64,000 nt of DNA from Amycolatopsis alkalitolerans. GTDB lineage: Bacteria; Actinomycetota; Actinomycetes; Mycobacteriales; Pseudonocardiaceae. Position numbers and translations under genes: made by a program. The notes beneath the pieces were generated by a model. The model did no database searches, was not told the origin of the DNA, and saw only the letters and a list, made by a program, of their open reading frames with translations. The first letter of the stretch is position 1, and each line of letters opens with the position of its first letter. The stretch covers positions 37,297-101,296 of the forward strand of contig NZ_VDFW01000024.1 in NCBI RefSeq assembly GCF_006152065.1. The letters are read 5' to 3'. Below, piece by piece: positions 36,362 to 46,552 of this stretch.

Positions 36362-39300
36362 GTGTCCAGCAGCAGCCCTGCGTCACAGTTCGGCCCCAAC
36401 GAATGGCTCGTCGAGGAGATGTACGACCAGTTCCTCGCCGACCCCAACTCCGTAGACGCCGCGTGGCATGACTTCTTCTCCGACTTCAAGCCGACGCAGA
36501 CGCCGGAGACCAAGCCGGACACCGGGGGCGCCAGCGCCCCGGCGACGCAGGCGCCGAAGCCGTCGACGAACGGGCTGCCCACCGCTCCGAAGCCCGCCGC
36601 CAAACCCGCTCCCGCTCCCGCCAAGCCCGCCCCCGCCCCGCGGCCCGCCGCCGCGAAGCCGCAGGCGGCCGCCGCCAAGCCCGCGGCCGACGAGGAGACC
36701 AAGCAGCTGCGTGGCGCCGCCGCCGCGATCGCGAAGAACATGGACGCCTCGCTGAGCGTCCCGACCGCGACCAGCGTGCGCGCCGTGCCGGCCAAGCTGA
36801 TGGCAGACAACCGCATCGTCATCAACAACCATCTGAAGCGCACCCGGGGCGGGAAGATCTCCTTCACCCACCTCATCGGGTACGCGATGGTCCGCGCGCT
36901 GCACGAGTTCCCGAACATGAACCGGCACTACCAGCTGGTCGACGGGAAGCCGTTCGCGGTCACGCCCGAGCACGTCAACCTCGGCCTCGCCATCGACATG
37001 AAGGGCAAGGACGGCAGCCGCACCCTCGTGGTCGCCTCCATCAAGAACACGGAGAACATGACGTTCCTCCAGTTCTGGCAGGCCTACGAGGACATCGTCA
37101 AGAAGGCGCGCAACAACAAGCTCACCGCCGACGACTTCGCCGGCACTACCATCTCGCTGACCAACCCGGGCGGGATCGGCACGAACCACTCCGTGCCGCG
37201 CCTGCAGGCGGGCCAGGGCGCGATCATCGGCGTCGGTGCCATGCAGTACCCGGCGCATTTCGAGGGCACCAGCGAGAAGACCCTGGTCGACCTCGGTATC
37301 AGCAAGATCATGACGCTGACCTCGACCTACGACCACCGGATCATCCAGGGTGCCGAATCGGGCGAGTACCTCAAGCGCATCCACGAGCTCCTGCTCGGCG
37401 GGGACGGCTTCTACGACGACATCTTCACCTCGCTGCGGCTGCCCTACGAACCGATCCGCTGGGTGAAGGACCTCCCCGAGGGCGAGATCGACAAGACGGC
37501 GCGGATCCTCGAGCTGATCGACGCCTACCGGATGCGCGGTCACCTGATGGCCGACACCGACCCGCTGAACTACCGCCAGCGCCGCCACGACGATCTCGAC
37601 GTCCTCTCGCACGGGCTGACCCTGTGGGACCTCGACCGCGAGTTCGCCGTCGGCGGGTTCGCCGGGCAGGACCGGATGAAGCTGCGCGACGTCCTCGGCG
37701 TGCTGCGCGACTCCTACTGCCGCACGGTCGGCGTCGAGTACACCCACATCCTGGACCCGGAAGAGCGCCGGTGGATCCAGCGGCGGGTCGAGGTGCCGCA
37801 CGCGAAGCCGGACCCGGCCGTGCAGAAGTACGTGCTGTCCAAGCTGAACGCGGCGGAGGCCTTCGAGACCTTCCTGCAGACCAAGTACGTCGGCCAGAAG
37901 CGGTTCTCGCTCGAAGGCGGCGAGACGGTCATCCCGCTGCTGGACACCGTGCTGGACAAGGCCGCCGAGCACGAACTCGACGAGGTCGTCATCGGCATGC
38001 CACACCGCGGCCGGCTCAACGTGCTGGCGAACATCGTGGGCAAGCCGATCTCGCAGATCTTCCGCGAGTTCGAAGGCAACCTCGACCCGGGCCAGGCGCA
38101 CGGTTCCGGTGACGTGAAGTACCACCTGGGCGCGGAGGGCAAGTACTTCCGCATGTTCGGCGACGGCGAGACGAAAGTGTCGCTGGCCTCGAACCCGTCA
38201 CATCTGGAGACCGTGGACCCGGTGCTGGAGGGCATCGTCCGCGCGAAGCAGGACATCCTCGACAAGGGCGACCAGGATGGCCAGGGCTTCACCGTGCTGC
38301 CGGTGCTGATGCACGGCGACGCGGCCTTCGCCGGGCAGGGTGTGGTCGCCGAGACGCTGAACCTGGCGCTGCTGCGCGGGTACCGCACCGGCGGCACCGT
38401 GCACATCATCATCAACAACCAGGTCGGCTTCACCACGGCGCCGGAGCACTCGCGCTCTTCGCAGTACGCCACGGACGTCGCGAAGATGATCGGCGCGCCG
38501 ATCTTCCACGTGAACGGTGACGACCCGGAGGGCGCGCACTGGGTCGCGAAGCTCGCGGTGGACTACCGGCAGGCGTTCAACAAGGACGTCGTGATCGACA
38601 TGATCTGCTACCGCCGCCGCGGCCACAACGAGGGCGACGACCCGTCGATGACGCAGCCGGCGATGTACGACATCATCGACACGAAGCGCTCGGTGCGGAA
38701 GACGTACACCGAGGCCCTGATCGGCCGCGGTGACATCTCCGTCGAAGAGGCCGAGGCCGCGCTGCGCGACTTCTCCAGCCAGCTCGAGCACGTGTTCAAC
38801 GAGGTGCGCGAACTGGAGAAGCACCCGGCGACGGCGAGCCCCTCGGTGGAGGGTGAGCAGCAGGTGCCGGCCAAGGTCACGACCGCGGTGTCCCGCGAGG
38901 TCATCGAGCGCATCGGCGACGCGTTCATGAACGTGCCCGAAGGCTTCAGCCCACACCCGCGGGTCAAGCCGGTGCTCGAGCGCCGCGCGAAGATGTCGCG
39001 CGAGGGCGGCATCGACTGGGCCTTCGGTGAGCTGCTGGCGTTCGGTTCGCTCGCGATGGAAGGCCGCCTCGTGCGGCTGTCCGGCCAGGACTCGCGCCGC
39101 GGCACGTTCACCCAGCGGCACTCGGTGCTGATCGACCGCAAGAGCGGCAAGGAGTACGCGCCGCTGCAGAACCTGCGGGACGGCCAGGGCCGGGTGCTGA
39201 TCTACGACTCGGCGCTGTCGGAGTACGCGGCCGTCGGGTTCGAATACGGTTACTCGGTGGCGAACGCGGACGCGCTGGTCATGTGGGAAGCGCAGTTCGG

Positions 39301-40039
39301 TGACTTCGTCAACGGCGCGCAGACGGTGATCGACGAGTACATCTCCTCGGGCGAGGCCAAATGGGGCCAGCTCTCGGACGTCGTACTGCTACTGCCGCAC
39401 GGGCATGAAGGCCAGGGTCCGGACCACACCTCGGGCCGGATCGAGCGGTTCCTGCAGCTGTGCGCCGAGGGCTCGATGACCGTCGCGGTGCCCTCGACCC
39501 CGGCGAACTACTTCCACCTGCTGCGCCGCCACGCGCTGGACGGCATCCGCCGGCCGATGATCGTCTTCACCCCGAAGTCGCTGCTGCGCAACAAGGTCGC
39601 GACCTCGCCGGTCGAAGACTTCGTCGACCAGTCGAAGTTCCTCTCGGTGATCGACGACGTCGAAATCGACCCCGCCAAGGCACGGAAGGTGCTGCTGACC
39701 TCGGGCAAACTGTACTGGGAACTGGTCGCCGAACGCACCAGGCGCGAGGCGAACGACGTCGCCATCGTGCGCGTCGAGCAGTACTACCCGCTGCCGATCA
39801 AGAAACTGCGCGCCGCGCTCGAGCGCTACACGGCTTCGCGGCAGGTGACCTGGGTGCAGGAGGAGCCGGAGAACCAGGGCGCCTGGCCGTTCCTCGGCCT
39901 GCACCTGCCGCGCAAGCTGCCGCAGCTGCTGTCGGGCCTGGACGTCGTGTCCCGCCGCCCGATGGCCGCCCCCTCGGCCGGTTCGTCCAAGGTGCACGAG
40001 GTGGAGCAGAAGGCCCTGATCACCAAGGCCTTCGAGTAA
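36362..40039 (+). CDS. kgd: Multifunctional 2-oxoglutarate decarboxylase/dehydrogenase E1-E2
   Basis: A 1225-residue actinobacterial fusion enzyme of the TCA cycle. Residues 1-45 ([19 protein letters not shown]) recall SucA N-termini. A Pro/Ala/Lys-rich linker (about 50-105) is followed by an E2-type succinyltransferase domain (about 115-350) with the catalytic [10 protein letters not shown] (His325). The thiamine-diphosphate E1 part follows (from about 380), with [40 protein letters not shown] and NNQVGFTT. No lipoyl domain is present, as in mycobacterial Kgd. It converts 2-oxoglutarate toward succinyl-CoA, succinic semialdehyde or 2-hydroxy-3-oxoadipate. The GTG start at 36362 fits the family length. 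A bidirectional terminator follows. Confidence 0.95.
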   Translation: MSSSSPASQFGPNEWLVEEMYDQFLADPNSVDAAWHDFFSDFKPTQTPETKPDTGGASAPATQAPKPSTNGLPTAPKPAAKPAPAPAKPAPAPRPAAAKPQAAAAKPAADEETKQLRGAAAAIAKNMDASLSVPTATSVRAVPAKLMADNRIVINNHLKRTRGGKISFTHLIGYAMVRALHEFPNMNRHYQLVDGKPFAVTPEHVNLGLAIDMKGKDGSRTLVVASIKNTENMTFLQFWQAYEDIVKKARNNKLTADDFAGTTISLTNPGGIGTNHSVPRLQAGQGAIIGVGAMQYPAHFEGTSEKTLVDLGISKIMTLTSTYDHRIIQGAESGEYLKRIHELLLGGDGFYDDIFTSLRLPYEPIRWVKDLPEGEIDKTARILELIDAYRMRGHLMADTDPLNYRQRRHDDLDVLSHGLTLWDLDREFAVGGFAGQDRMKLRDVLGVLRDSYCRTVGVEYTHILDPEERRWIQRRVEVPHAKPDPAVQKYVLSKLNAAEAFETFLQTKYVGQKRFSLEGGETVIPLLDTVLDKAAEHELDEVVIGMPHRGRLNVLANIVGKPISQIFREFEGNLDPGQAHGSGDVKYHLGAEGKYFRMFGDGETKVSLASNPSHLETVDPVLEGIVRAKQDILDKGDQDGQGFTVLPVLMHGDAAFAGQGVVAETLNLALLRGYRTGGTVHIIINNQVGFTTAPEHSRSSQYATDVAKMIGAPIFHVNGDDPEGAHWVAKLAVDYRQAFNKDVVIDMICYRRRGHNEGDDPSMTQPAMYDIIDTKRSVRKTYTEALIGRGDISVEEAEAALRDFSSQLEHVFNEVRELEKHPATASPSVEGEQQVPAKVTTAVSREVIERIGDAFMNVPEGFSPHPRVKPVLERRAKMSREGGIDWAFGELLAFGSLAMEGRLVRLSGQDSRRGTFTQRHSVLIDRKSGKEYAPLQNLRDGQGRVLIYDSALSEYAAVGFEYGYSVANADALVMWEAQFGDFVNGAQTVIDEYISSGEAKWGQLSDVVLLLPHGHEGQGPDHTSGRIERFLQLCAEGSMTVAVPSTPANYFHLLRRHALDGIRRPMIVFTPKSLLRNKVATSPVEDFVDQSKFLSVIDDVEIDPAKARKVLLTSGKLYWELVAERTRREANDVAIVRVEQYYPLPIKKLRAALERYTASRQVTWVQEEPENQGAWPFLGLHLPRKLPQLLSGLDVVSRRPMAAPSAGSSKVHEVEQKALITKAFE

Positions 40040-40050
40040 AAGACACACAG

Positions 40051-40090
40051 GAAAGCGCCCTCCCCAGCCAAGGGGAAAGGGCGCTCTTCC
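40051..40090. terminator. Hairpin terminator after kgd
   Basis: AGCGCCCT (40054-40061) pairs with AGGGCGCT (40078-40085), with an inner CCCC/GGGG pair, followed by a pyrimidine-rich CTTCCTT. It lies 15 bp after the kgd stop. The 170 bp from here to the subtilase stop contain no gene I can support. Confidence 0.75.
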
Positions 40091-40264
40091 TTACCCAGCA
40101 ACAAAACGCACCACCGGACCACACCGCCCACACCCTCCCATCGAGGGCGCCCGCGCCCGGTTCAAAGATGCCTCGCCGGCGGGCAGGCTCCGGGATGACC
40201 CGGGGTTCGCGGTCATCTTGCGTCGGGCGGGTGGCCGGGTCGGGTGGCCCTTGGTTTGCGTTCT

Positions 40265-41440
40265 TTACTGGCCGGTGTAGAGCAATACGTTGGGTGAGTT
40301 GGTGCCTGCGCTGGTCACCTTCCCTGTCGTGCCGGCGGCGACGAGGGCGTTGCGGACCGTTGCCGGGGAGGCGCTGGCGTGCGTCGCCAGGTACAGGGCC
40401 GCGGCGCCCGTGACATGCGGCGTCGCCATCGAGGTGCCGCTGATCGTGTTCGTCGCCGTGGAACTGCCGATCCAGTCGGACGTGATGCTGCTGCCCGGCG
40501 CGAAGATGTCCAGGCACCTGCCGTAGTTCGAGTAGTACGCACGGGCATCGGAACTCGTCGTGGCACCGACGGTGATCGCGTCGGCGGCGCGGGCCGGGGA
40601 GGTGGTGCAGGCGTTCGCGCTGTCGTTGCCCGCGGCCACCGCGAACGTGACACCCGCGGAGATCGCGTTCTCCACCGCGTTGTCCACCGCCGTCGACACG
40701 CTCCCGCCGAGGCTCATGTTCGCCACCGCCGGTTTGACCGCGTGCTGCGCGACCCAGTCGATCCCTGCGATGACACCGGAGTACGTGCCCGAACCCGAGC
40801 AGTCGAGCACCCGCACCGCGGTCAGTTGCACGCCCTTCGCCACACCGTAGGTGCTCCCACCGACAGTGCCGGCGACGTGCGTGCCGTGGCCGTTGCAGTC
40901 GCTCGCGTTGCTGTCGTTGTCGACGAAGTCGTAGCCGGACTGGGCACGCCCACCGAAATCGCTGTGGGCGAGGTTGATCCCGGTGTCGATGATGTAGGCG
41001 TGCACGTTCGACGCGGTCGTCGAGTACGTGTACTTGCCGTCCAGCGGCAGGGACCGCTGGTCGATCCGGTCCAGCCCCCACGACGGCGGGTTCAGCTGGT
41101 CCGCCGCGATGTGGAAGGTGTGGTCCTGCTCGACGAACGCGACGGCAGGATTCGCCGCGAGCCGCTTGGCCTGGCTCTCGCTCATGGTCGCCGAGTAGCC
41201 CGTCAACGCCGAGGAGAACGTTCGGTGCACGAGCCCGGTCAGCGCACCGGTGGGCGACGCGCCGTTCTTCATGACGACGATGTAACTGTCCTTGATCGCG
41301 CCGGCGCCGTCGGCACCGACGATGGAGCCTTCCTTGGCCATCGCCGGAGCGCTGGTGGCAACGGCGGCGATGGTCGCCGCGGCCGCGGCCAGGCCGAGTG
41401 CGGCGAACGGTCTGCGCTTGCTTCCGGTGGGGATACGCAC
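40265..41440 (-). CDS. Secreted S8 subtilisin-like serine protease
   Basis: A 391-residue secreted protease. It has a signal peptide (to about residue 35, ATSAPAMA), an I9 inhibitor propeptide (about 50-110, with IVVMKNG and [11 protein letters not shown]), and a peptidase S8 domain with Asp152 (IIDTGIN), His185 (GHGTHVAGT), Asn272 (AAGND) and Ser337 (SGTSMATPH). Proteinase K-like cysteines are present. GTG 41440 has AAGGAGG about ten bases upstream. It would be activated by removal of the propeptide outside the cell. The upstream 160 bp contain inverted repeats GGTCCGG/CCGGACC and GCATTC/GAATGC that may shape the 5' leader. Confidence 0.92.
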   Translation of the reverse strand: MRIPTGSKRRPFAALGLAAAAATIAAVATSAPAMAKEGSIVGADGAGAIKDSYIVVMKNGASPTGALTGLVHRTFSSALTGYSATMSESQAKRLAANPAVAFVEQDHTFHIAADQLNPPSWGLDRIDQRSLPLDGKYTYSTTASNVHAYIIDTGINLAHSDFGGRAQSGYDFVDNDSNASDCNGHGTHVAGTVGGSTYGVAKGVQLTAVRVLDCSGSGTYSGVIAGIDWVAQHAVKPAVANMSLGGSVSTAVDNAVENAISAGVTFAVAAGNDSANACTTSPARAADAITVGATTSSDARAYYSNYGRCLDIFAPGSSITSDWIGSSTATNTISGTSMATPHVTGAAALYLATHASASPATVRNALVAAGTTGKVTSAGTNSPNVLLYTGQ

Positions 41441-41602
41441 GGCAGGTATTCCTCCTTGGCAGGGCCGGTCCGGCGATCACGCACCGGACCGCAAGGGGCG
41501 AAAAGCATTCACTTCGCGAATGCCTCGCTGAGCGTAAAACCGGCATCCCCGCGATCGGAAGACCTGGAACTCGAACAGCCCCAGCCGAAAGTAGGCTTGC
41601 GG

Positions 41603-42682
41603 TCACTCCCTGTCGTCGAGTACGTCCAGAATCTGCCGCGCGGTGACCACCCCGGCCACCCGCCCCTCGTCGTCGATCACGACGCCCAGCCCCGAGGGCG
41701 AGGACAGGGCGGCGTCGAGCGCGCCACGGATCGGGCTGCCCTGCTGGTACAGCGAACCGCCCGCGACCAGATCCGGCTCCGCCAGCTTCCCGTCCACTGT
41801 GGACCCCGGCGCGAGCCATCCGCGCGGGCGACGCTCGGCGTTCACCGCCAGCCGCCAGTCCTCGACCGGGCCGGGCAGCGGCTCCCCCACCTCGATCGTC
41901 GCGACATCCTTGACTTCCACCCCGGCGGAATCCACAAAGGACAAGCCACGGTAGCCACGATCCCTGCCGACGAACGAAGCGACGAAATCGTCGACCGGAT
42001 GGCGCAAGACGTCCGCGGGCGTGCCGTACTGGGCGAGCTTCCCGCCCACGCGCATCACCGCGACCTTGTCGCCCAGCCGCACGGCCTCGTCGATGTCGTG
42101 CGTCACGAACACGATCGTCTTGCCCAGCCTCGACTGCAGCCGGAGCAGTTCGTCCTGCAGTCCCTCACGGACGATCGGGTCGACCGCGGAGAACGGTTCG
42201 TCCATCAGCAGCACCGGCGAGTCGCCGGCGAGCGCGCGGGCGACCCCGACCCGCTGCTGCTGGCCACCGGAAAGCTGTGCCGGATAGCGCTTCGCGAGTT
42301 CCGCGGGCAGACCCACGGTGTCCAGTAGTTCGGCCGCGCGGTCGCGGGCCTTGCGCTTGCCCCAGCCGGTCAGCAGCGGCACCGTCGCCACGTTGTCGAG
42401 CACCGTGCGGTGCGGGAACAGGCCCGCGTTCTGGATGACGTATCCGATGCCGCGCCGCAGGACCGGCGGGTCGGACTCGCGGACATCCTTACCGTCCAGG
42501 AGCACCTGGCCCGAGGTCGGCTCGACCATCCGGTTGATCATGCGCAGCGACGTGGTCTTGCCGCAGCCCGAGGGGCCGACGAACACGGTGATGGTGCCGT
42601 CGTCGATGGTCAGGCTGAGCCCGTCCACCGCCACCGTGCCATCCGGATAACGCTTGGTGACGTCCCGGAACTCGATCCCCAC
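41603..42682 (-). CDS. Glycine betaine/proline ABC transporter ATPase, OpuCA/ProV type
   Basis: A 359-residue ATPase. It has Walker A GPSGCGKTTSLRMINR, signature LSGGQQQRVGVARAL, Walker B VLLMDEPFSAVDP, and HDIDEAVRLGDKVAVM, characteristic of QAT-family osmoprotectant importers. The C-terminal ~100 residues carry a CBS-type module (GSPIRGALDAALSSPSGLGVVIDDEGRVAGVVTARQIL) used in osmosensing. The permease and binding-protein genes that normally follow are absent: the next gene downstream is the subtilase. It is therefore an orphan ATPase. ATG 42682 follows GGGAGGCAGG. Confidence 0.88.
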   Translation of the reverse strand: MGIEFRDVTKRYPDGTVAVDGLSLTIDDGTITVFVGPSGCGKTTSLRMINRMVEPTSGQVLLDGKDVRESDPPVLRRGIGYVIQNAGLFPHRTVLDNVATVPLLTGWGKRKARDRAAELLDTVGLPAELAKRYPAQLSGGQQQRVGVARALAGDSPVLLMDEPFSAVDPIVREGLQDELLRLQSRLGKTIVFVTHDIDEAVRLGDKVAVMRVGGKLAQYGTPADVLRHPVDDFVASFVGRDRGYRGLSFVDSAGVEVKDVATIEVGEPLPGPVEDWRLAVNAERRPRGWLAPGSTVDGKLAEPDLVAGGSLYQQGSPIRGALDAALSSPSGLGVVIDDEGRVAGVVTARQILDVLDDRE

Positions 42683-42701
42683 GTGTCCTGCCTCCCTTTG
42701 C

Positions 42702-42741
42702 CGAAACGGCCGGCCCCCCGAGCAGGGAACCGGCCGTTTCG
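42702..42741 (-). terminator. Terminator after malic enzyme gene
   Basis: CGAAACGGCCGG (42702-42713) and CCGGCCGTTTCG (42730-42741) are perfect 12-bp arms. It separates the leftward malic enzyme gene from the OpuCA-like gene, so the latter is probably its own transcription unit. Confidence 0.7.
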
Positions 42742-42760
42742 CGACAGCCTTCAGGCCACC

Positions 42761-43960
42761 CTAGCCCGTGACGCCGTCTTCCACCGCCGCCTTGGCGACC
42801 GCGGCGGCGACTTCCGGCGCCACCCGCGGGTCGAGCGGGCTGGGCACGATCCGGTCCGGACCGAGATCGTCCTGCGCGACCGCGACGATCGCGTCCGCCG
42901 CGGCGAGCTTCATGTTCTCCGTGATCGCCCGCGCACCCGCGTCGAGCGCGCCCCGGAACACGCCGGGGAAGGCCAGCACGTTGTTGATCTGGTTCGGGAA
43001 GTCACTGCGCCCGGTGGCCACGATCGAGGCGTAGCGTGCCGCCACCTCCGGGTGCACCTCCGGGTCCGGATTGGACAGTGCGAACACGATCGAGCCCTCG
43101 GCCATGGCGCCCAGCAGCGACTCGTCGATCGTCGAGCCCGACAGGCCCAGGAACACGTCCGCCCCGCGCAGCGCCTCGGCCAGCCCGCCGGTGAGCCCGG
43201 CCGCGTTCGTCGTTTCGGCCAGCTTCGCCTTGACCGGGTTCAGCCCTTCCCGGCCCGCGTGGATGATGCCCTTCGAGTCGAGCACCGTGACGTCGGCAAC
43301 ACCCGCCTCCTGCAGGATCTTCGTGCACGCGACCCCGGCGGCGCCGGCGCCGGAGATCACCACCCGCTGCCCGGCGATGTCGCGGCCGAGCACCAGGTTC
43401 GCCCCGCGCAGCGCGGCGAGCGTGACGATCGCCGTGCCGTGCTGGTCGTCGTGCATGACCGGGCAGTCCAGCGCCGCCTTGAGCTTGTCCTCGAGTTCGA
43501 AACAGCGCGGCGCGGCGATGTCCTCCAGGTTGACCGCGCCGAACGACGGCCGCAGCCGCACCAGCGTCTCGACGATCTCGTCCACGTCGGTGGTGTCGAG
43601 CACCAGCGGGATCGAGTCGAGCCCGCCGAACGTCTTGAACAGCACCGACTTGCCTTCCATCACGGGCAGCGACGCGCTCGCCCCGATATCGCCGAGACCC
43701 AGCACGGCGGTGCCGTCGCTGACCACGGCGACCAGCCGGTCGGCCCACGTGTAGCGCTTGGCGAGCGAGGCGTCCTCGGCGATCGCACGGCTGACCTTCG
43801 CCACGCCGGGCGTGTAGGCGACCGACAGGTCGCGCGGGCTGGAAATCGGCCGCTTCGCGGCGACGGTCAACTTGCCGCCCCCGTGCCCCGCGAAGATCTC
43901 GTCATCGGTCACCGGCGACGAATCGTCCCGCGCAGTGTTCGTCGTCTCAGCTTGCGTCAT
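42761..43960 (-). CDS. NAD(P)-dependent malic enzyme
   Basis: A 399-residue malic enzyme that oxidatively decarboxylates malate to pyruvate. It shows VAYTPGVAKVSRAI (Tyr of the active site), LGLGDIGASASLPVMEGKSVLFKTFG, the Lys/Asp metal region FELEDKL...MHDDQHGTAIVTLAAL, and VISGAGAAGVACTKILQEAG (nucleotide binding). The size matches the short bacterial MaeB/SfcA-type without the phosphotransacetylase extension. ATG 43960 has GGGAGGG upstream; a longer frame adds an implausible N-terminus. The 296-bp gap upstream (43961-44256) holds promoters for this and the divergent epimerase; a TATAAC at 44207 is the only box I can point to. Confidence 0.9.
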   Translation of the reverse strand: MTQAETTNTARDDSSPVTDDEIFAGHGGGKLTVAAKRPISSPRDLSVAYTPGVAKVSRAIAEDASLAKRYTWADRLVAVVSDGTAVLGLGDIGASASLPVMEGKSVLFKTFGGLDSIPLVLDTTDVDEIVETLVRLRPSFGAVNLEDIAAPRCFELEDKLKAALDCPVMHDDQHGTAIVTLAALRGANLVLGRDIAGQRVVISGAGAAGVACTKILQEAGVADVTVLDSKGIIHAGREGLNPVKAKLAETTNAAGLTGGLAEALRGADVFLGLSGSTIDESLLGAMAEGSIVFALSNPDPEVHPEVAARYASIVATGRSDFPNQINNVLAFPGVFRGALDAGARAITENMKLAAADAIVAVAQDDLGPDRIVPSPLDPRVAPEVAAAVAKAAVEDGVTG

Positions 43961-44256
43961 TCTCGAATCCCTCCCGGGACTGCGAACGGGGACAGCCAAG
44001 GGCCGTCCCCGATTTCCCCAGTGTGAACTGGCTCCTGCTGCTCGGCGGCCCGTGCGCGGTGGCGCCGGCGGCCGGCCAGGCGTCCGGTTGGCAGCCCATG
44101 GTCAGGCGACGGCCGCGGACGCGGCGGTCCTCACAGTCTGACACCACCTGCCCCGGCAGCGGTGCGCAGGTGCGCCGGATGTCACAAAAAACACTGGTCA
44201 AGCGGGTATAACAAGACGTCCGTCCGGCTTGCGAGCGGAATGGCTATGGTTTTTCC

Positions 44257-44853
44257 ATGAAGGTTCGCGAGTTGGCCGTGCGGGACGCCTACGAATTCAC
44301 CCCCCAGCAGTTCCCCGATCACCGCGGCCTGTTCGTCGCCCCGTTCCAGGAGCCCGCGCTCATCGAAGCGATCGGGCACCCCATGCGGCTGGCCCAGACC
44401 AACCACAGCATCTCCCGCCGCGGCACGATCCGCGGCGTGCACTTCGCGGACATCCCGCCGGGCCAGGCGAAATACGTGTACTGCCCGAGCGGCGCACTGC
44501 TGGACGTGATCGTCGACCTGCGCGTCGGCTCGCCGACGTTCGGCCAGTGGGACGCCGTACGGCTGGACGCGGTCGAGTTCCGCGCGGTGTACGTCGCCGA
44601 GGGGCTAGGTCACGCGTTCGTCGCGCTCGAGGACGGCACGGCCATGTCGTACCTGTGCTCGACGGGCTACCACCCGGCAGGCGAGCACGGCATCACCCCG
44701 CTCGATCCCGAACTGGCCCTGCCCTGGCCCGCCGGCCTCGAGCCGATCCTGTCCGAAAAGGACACCGCAGCGCCGACGCTCGCCGAAGCGCGCGCGGCCG
44801 GTCTCCTGCCGGACTACGAGGCCTGCCGCGCGCATTACGCGTCGCTCAGGTGA
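44257..44853 (+). CDS. dTDP-4-dehydrorhamnose 3,5-epimerase-like sugar epimerase
   Basis: A 198-residue RmlC-type cupin. It shows NHSISRRGTIRGVHF (active-site His), GQAKYVYCPSGALLDVIVDLRVGSPTFG, and YVAEGLGHAFVALEDGTAMSYLCS. The enzyme epimerises C3 and C5 of 4-keto-6-deoxy sugars for rhamnose or unusual deoxysugars. rmlA, rmlB and rmlD are not adjacent, so the exact product (rhamnose versus natural-product sugar) cannot be decided here. ATG 44257 has no strong ribosome binding site. Confidence 0.85.
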   Translation: MKVRELAVRDAYEFTPQQFPDHRGLFVAPFQEPALIEAIGHPMRLAQTNHSISRRGTIRGVHFADIPPGQAKYVYCPSGALLDVIVDLRVGSPTFGQWDAVRLDAVEFRAVYVAEGLGHAFVALEDGTAMSYLCSTGYHPAGEHGITPLDPELALPWPAGLEPILSEKDTAAPTLAEARAAGLLPDYEACRAHYASLR

Positions 44854-44874
44854 GATCTTCGCTCGATGTCGCGC

Positions 44875-45384
44875 TCAGCCGGCGCGGTGATGGTGCTTGG
44901 GCACCACGGCCGACGTTGGCGAGGGCTTCCGCGTGACCCAGATGGTGATCGTCGCCGTCACGACCGCCTTCCCCCACTTGTCGAAGATCGTCACCGGCAC
45001 GGGCAGGTCGAAACCCTCGTCGCCGAACTCGGGAAGCTCCGGCACTTCGGCGACCGCACGCAGGCTCGTCTCCGCCCTGGCCAGGTAGGCGACGGTCATC
45101 CCCTTCGGCAGCCAGCGATGGGTGCCGGGCACGGTCGCTTCGGCGAGCATGCCCATCGCGATCTCCGCGAGGTTGCAGGCCGCGATCGCGTGAAAGGTCC
45201 CGATGTGGTTATGCACACCCCACCACTTCGGGGCGGTCACCTCGCTGTAGCCGGGCCGCAGCTCCCGCACGGCCGGCAGCACCGTCAGGAAATACGGCGC
45301 ACGCAGGCAAACCGCGGCGGAGAACAGCCGCTTACCACCGGGCAACCCGGCGAGTCTCGACCACATGGCGAAGGTCTGGCTCAT
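44875..45384 (-). CDS. DUF4442 hotdog-fold protein, putative thioesterase
   Basis: A 169-residue protein with the hotdog-like pattern of DUF4442/PaaI-related proteins: PKWWGVHNHIGTFHAIAACNLAEIAMGMLAE, then GMTVAYLARAETSLRAVAEV. Such proteins usually act on acyl-CoA thioesters, but the catalytic residues are not certain. ATG 45384 is followed upstream by a palindromic operator-like site shared with the divergent phosphatase gene. Confidence 0.75.
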   Translation of the reverse strand: MSQTFAMWSRLAGLPGGKRLFSAAVCLRAPYFLTVLPAVRELRPGYSEVTAPKWWGVHNHIGTFHAIAACNLAEIAMGMLAEATVPGTHRWLPKGMTVAYLARAETSLRAVAEVPELPEFGDEGFDLPVPVTIFDKWGKAVVTATITIWVTRKPSPTSAVVPKHHHRAG

Positions 45385-45395
45385 GACACGCTCCC

Positions 45396-45415
45396 TTGTT
45401 ACTCACGAGTAGCAA
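45396..45415. promoter_or_regulatory. TetR-type operator-like palindrome between divergent genes
   Basis: TTGTTACTCACGAGTAGCAA has arms TTGTTACTC and GAGTAGCAA that match at 8 of 9 positions. TTACTC..GAGTAA-like sites are common for TetR-family repressors of acyl-CoA genes. It lies 12 bp before the DUF4442 start and 7 bp before the phosphatase ATG. A second small repeat, TAGCAA (45410-45415) and TTGCTA (45426-45431), overlaps it. Confidence 0.5.
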
Positions 45416-45421
45416 AGCAGC

Positions 45422-46024
45422 ATGGTTGCTATGTTCGCAACCGTGGACCACGAGCTCTTCCTCCTCCGGCACGGCCAGACCGAGTGGTCGGTGAACGGTC
45501 GCCACACCGGGCGTACGGACATCCCGCTGACCCCGGCAGGGGAGAGCCAGGCGAGGGCGGCCGGGCTGACGCTGGGCACCCTGCGCAAGGGCCCGGCGCT
45601 GGTGCTGACCAGCCCGCGGCGGCGCGCGGTCCGCACGGCGGAACTCGCCGGGCTGGTGATCGACGAGACCACCGAGGACCTCGCCGAATGGGACTACGGC
45701 GAGTACGAAGGCGTCACCACCTCGTGGATCCGCGAATCGGTACCCGGCTGGACGGTGTGGACCGGGCCGATCCCCGGCGGGGAAAGCAGTGCCGACGTCG
45801 CGGCGCGGGCCGATAAGCTTCTCGACCGGGTGCGTGCCGCGCTCGCCGAGACCGAGGTCATACTCGTGGGGCACGGGCATTTCGGCCGGGTGCTGGTGGC
45901 CCGCTGGCTGGGCCTGCCCGCCACCGCGGGAGTCCACTTCGGACTCGATCCGGCCGGGGTGTCGGTGCTGGGCGAAGAGCGGGGCGAACCCAAGATCGAG
46001 CACCTGAACATCCCGCCGTCGTAG
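45422..46024 (+). CDS. Histidine phosphatase-family protein
   Basis: A 200-residue phosphoglycerate-mutase-like phosphatase. It has LLRHGQTEWSVNGRHTGRTDIPLT (phosphohistidine RHG motif), SPRRRAVRTAE, EWDYGEYEG and VGHGHFGRVLVARWLG (second catalytic His). Members of this set include acid phosphatases and broad sugar-phosphate phosphatases. ATG 45422 or 45431 are both possible; neither has a clear Shine-Dalgarno. A GNAT gene follows 12 bp downstream, probably in one operon. Confidence 0.88.
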   Translation: MVAMFATVDHELFLLRHGQTEWSVNGRHTGRTDIPLTPAGESQARAAGLTLGTLRKGPALVLTSPRRRAVRTAELAGLVIDETTEDLAEWDYGEYEGVTTSWIRESVPGWTVWTGPIPGGESSADVAARADKLLDRVRAALAETEVILVGHGHFGRVLVARWLGLPATAGVHFGLDPAGVSVLGEERGEPKIEHLNIPPS

Positions 46025-46036
46025 GGAAGGTCCGCC

Positions 46037-46513
46037 TTGGCCGAGATCCGCCGCGTCAAAGAGTCCGATGTAGACACGCTCGTGCAGCTGGTGCACGATC
46101 TCGCCGCCTACGAGAAGGCGCCCGCGGAATGCCGGCTCGACGGCGCGAAGCTGCGAACGGCGCTGTTCGGCGAGACGCCCGCGGTGTTCGCCCACGTCGC
46201 CGAGCAGGACGGGGAGATCGTCGGGTTCGCGATGTGGTTCCTCAACTTCTCCACCTGGCGCGGGGTGCACGGCATCTACCTCGAAGACCTGTACGTACGT
46301 CCCGAGATGCGCGGGTCGGGGCTGGGCAAGACCCTGCTGGCGACGCTCGCCCGCGAATGCGTCGAGAACGGCTACCAGCGGCTCGAGTGGTCCGTGCTGG
46401 ACTGGAACCCCGCGACGGGCTTCTACCGTTCGCTGGGCGCGATCCCGATGGACGAGTGGACCGTCTACCGCCTCACCGACACCGCCCTCGACAACCTGGC
46501 CCGCACCCCCTAA
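46037..46513 (+). CDS. GNAT-family N-acetyltransferase
   Basis: A 158-residue acetyltransferase. It shows VGFAMWFLNFSTWRGVHGIYLEDLYVRPEMRGSGLGKTLLATLA (motif A with the R/Q-x-x-G-x-G/A CoA loop as RGSGLG) and NPATGFYRSLGA (motif B). The pattern is closest to diamine/spermidine acetyltransferase-like proteins, so a small amine is a plausible substrate. The TTG start at 46037 is supported by GGAAGG six bases upstream. Confidence 0.85.
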   Translation: MAEIRRVKESDVDTLVQLVHDLAAYEKAPAECRLDGAKLRTALFGETPAVFAHVAEQDGEIVGFAMWFLNFSTWRGVHGIYLEDLYVRPEMRGSGLGKTLLATLARECVENGYQRLEWSVLDWNPATGFYRSLGAIPMDEWTVYRLTDTALDNLARTP

Positions 46514-46552
46514 CCCGAGATCTACATCCAAGACGCCGAGTTCGACACCGAC

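Noticed and set aside
43961..44256. Possible tRNA or small RNA in the 296-bp gap between malic enzyme and the epimerase
   Set aside because: No cloverleaf or GTTCRANYC T-loop sequence is found; only a lone TATAAC box is visible.
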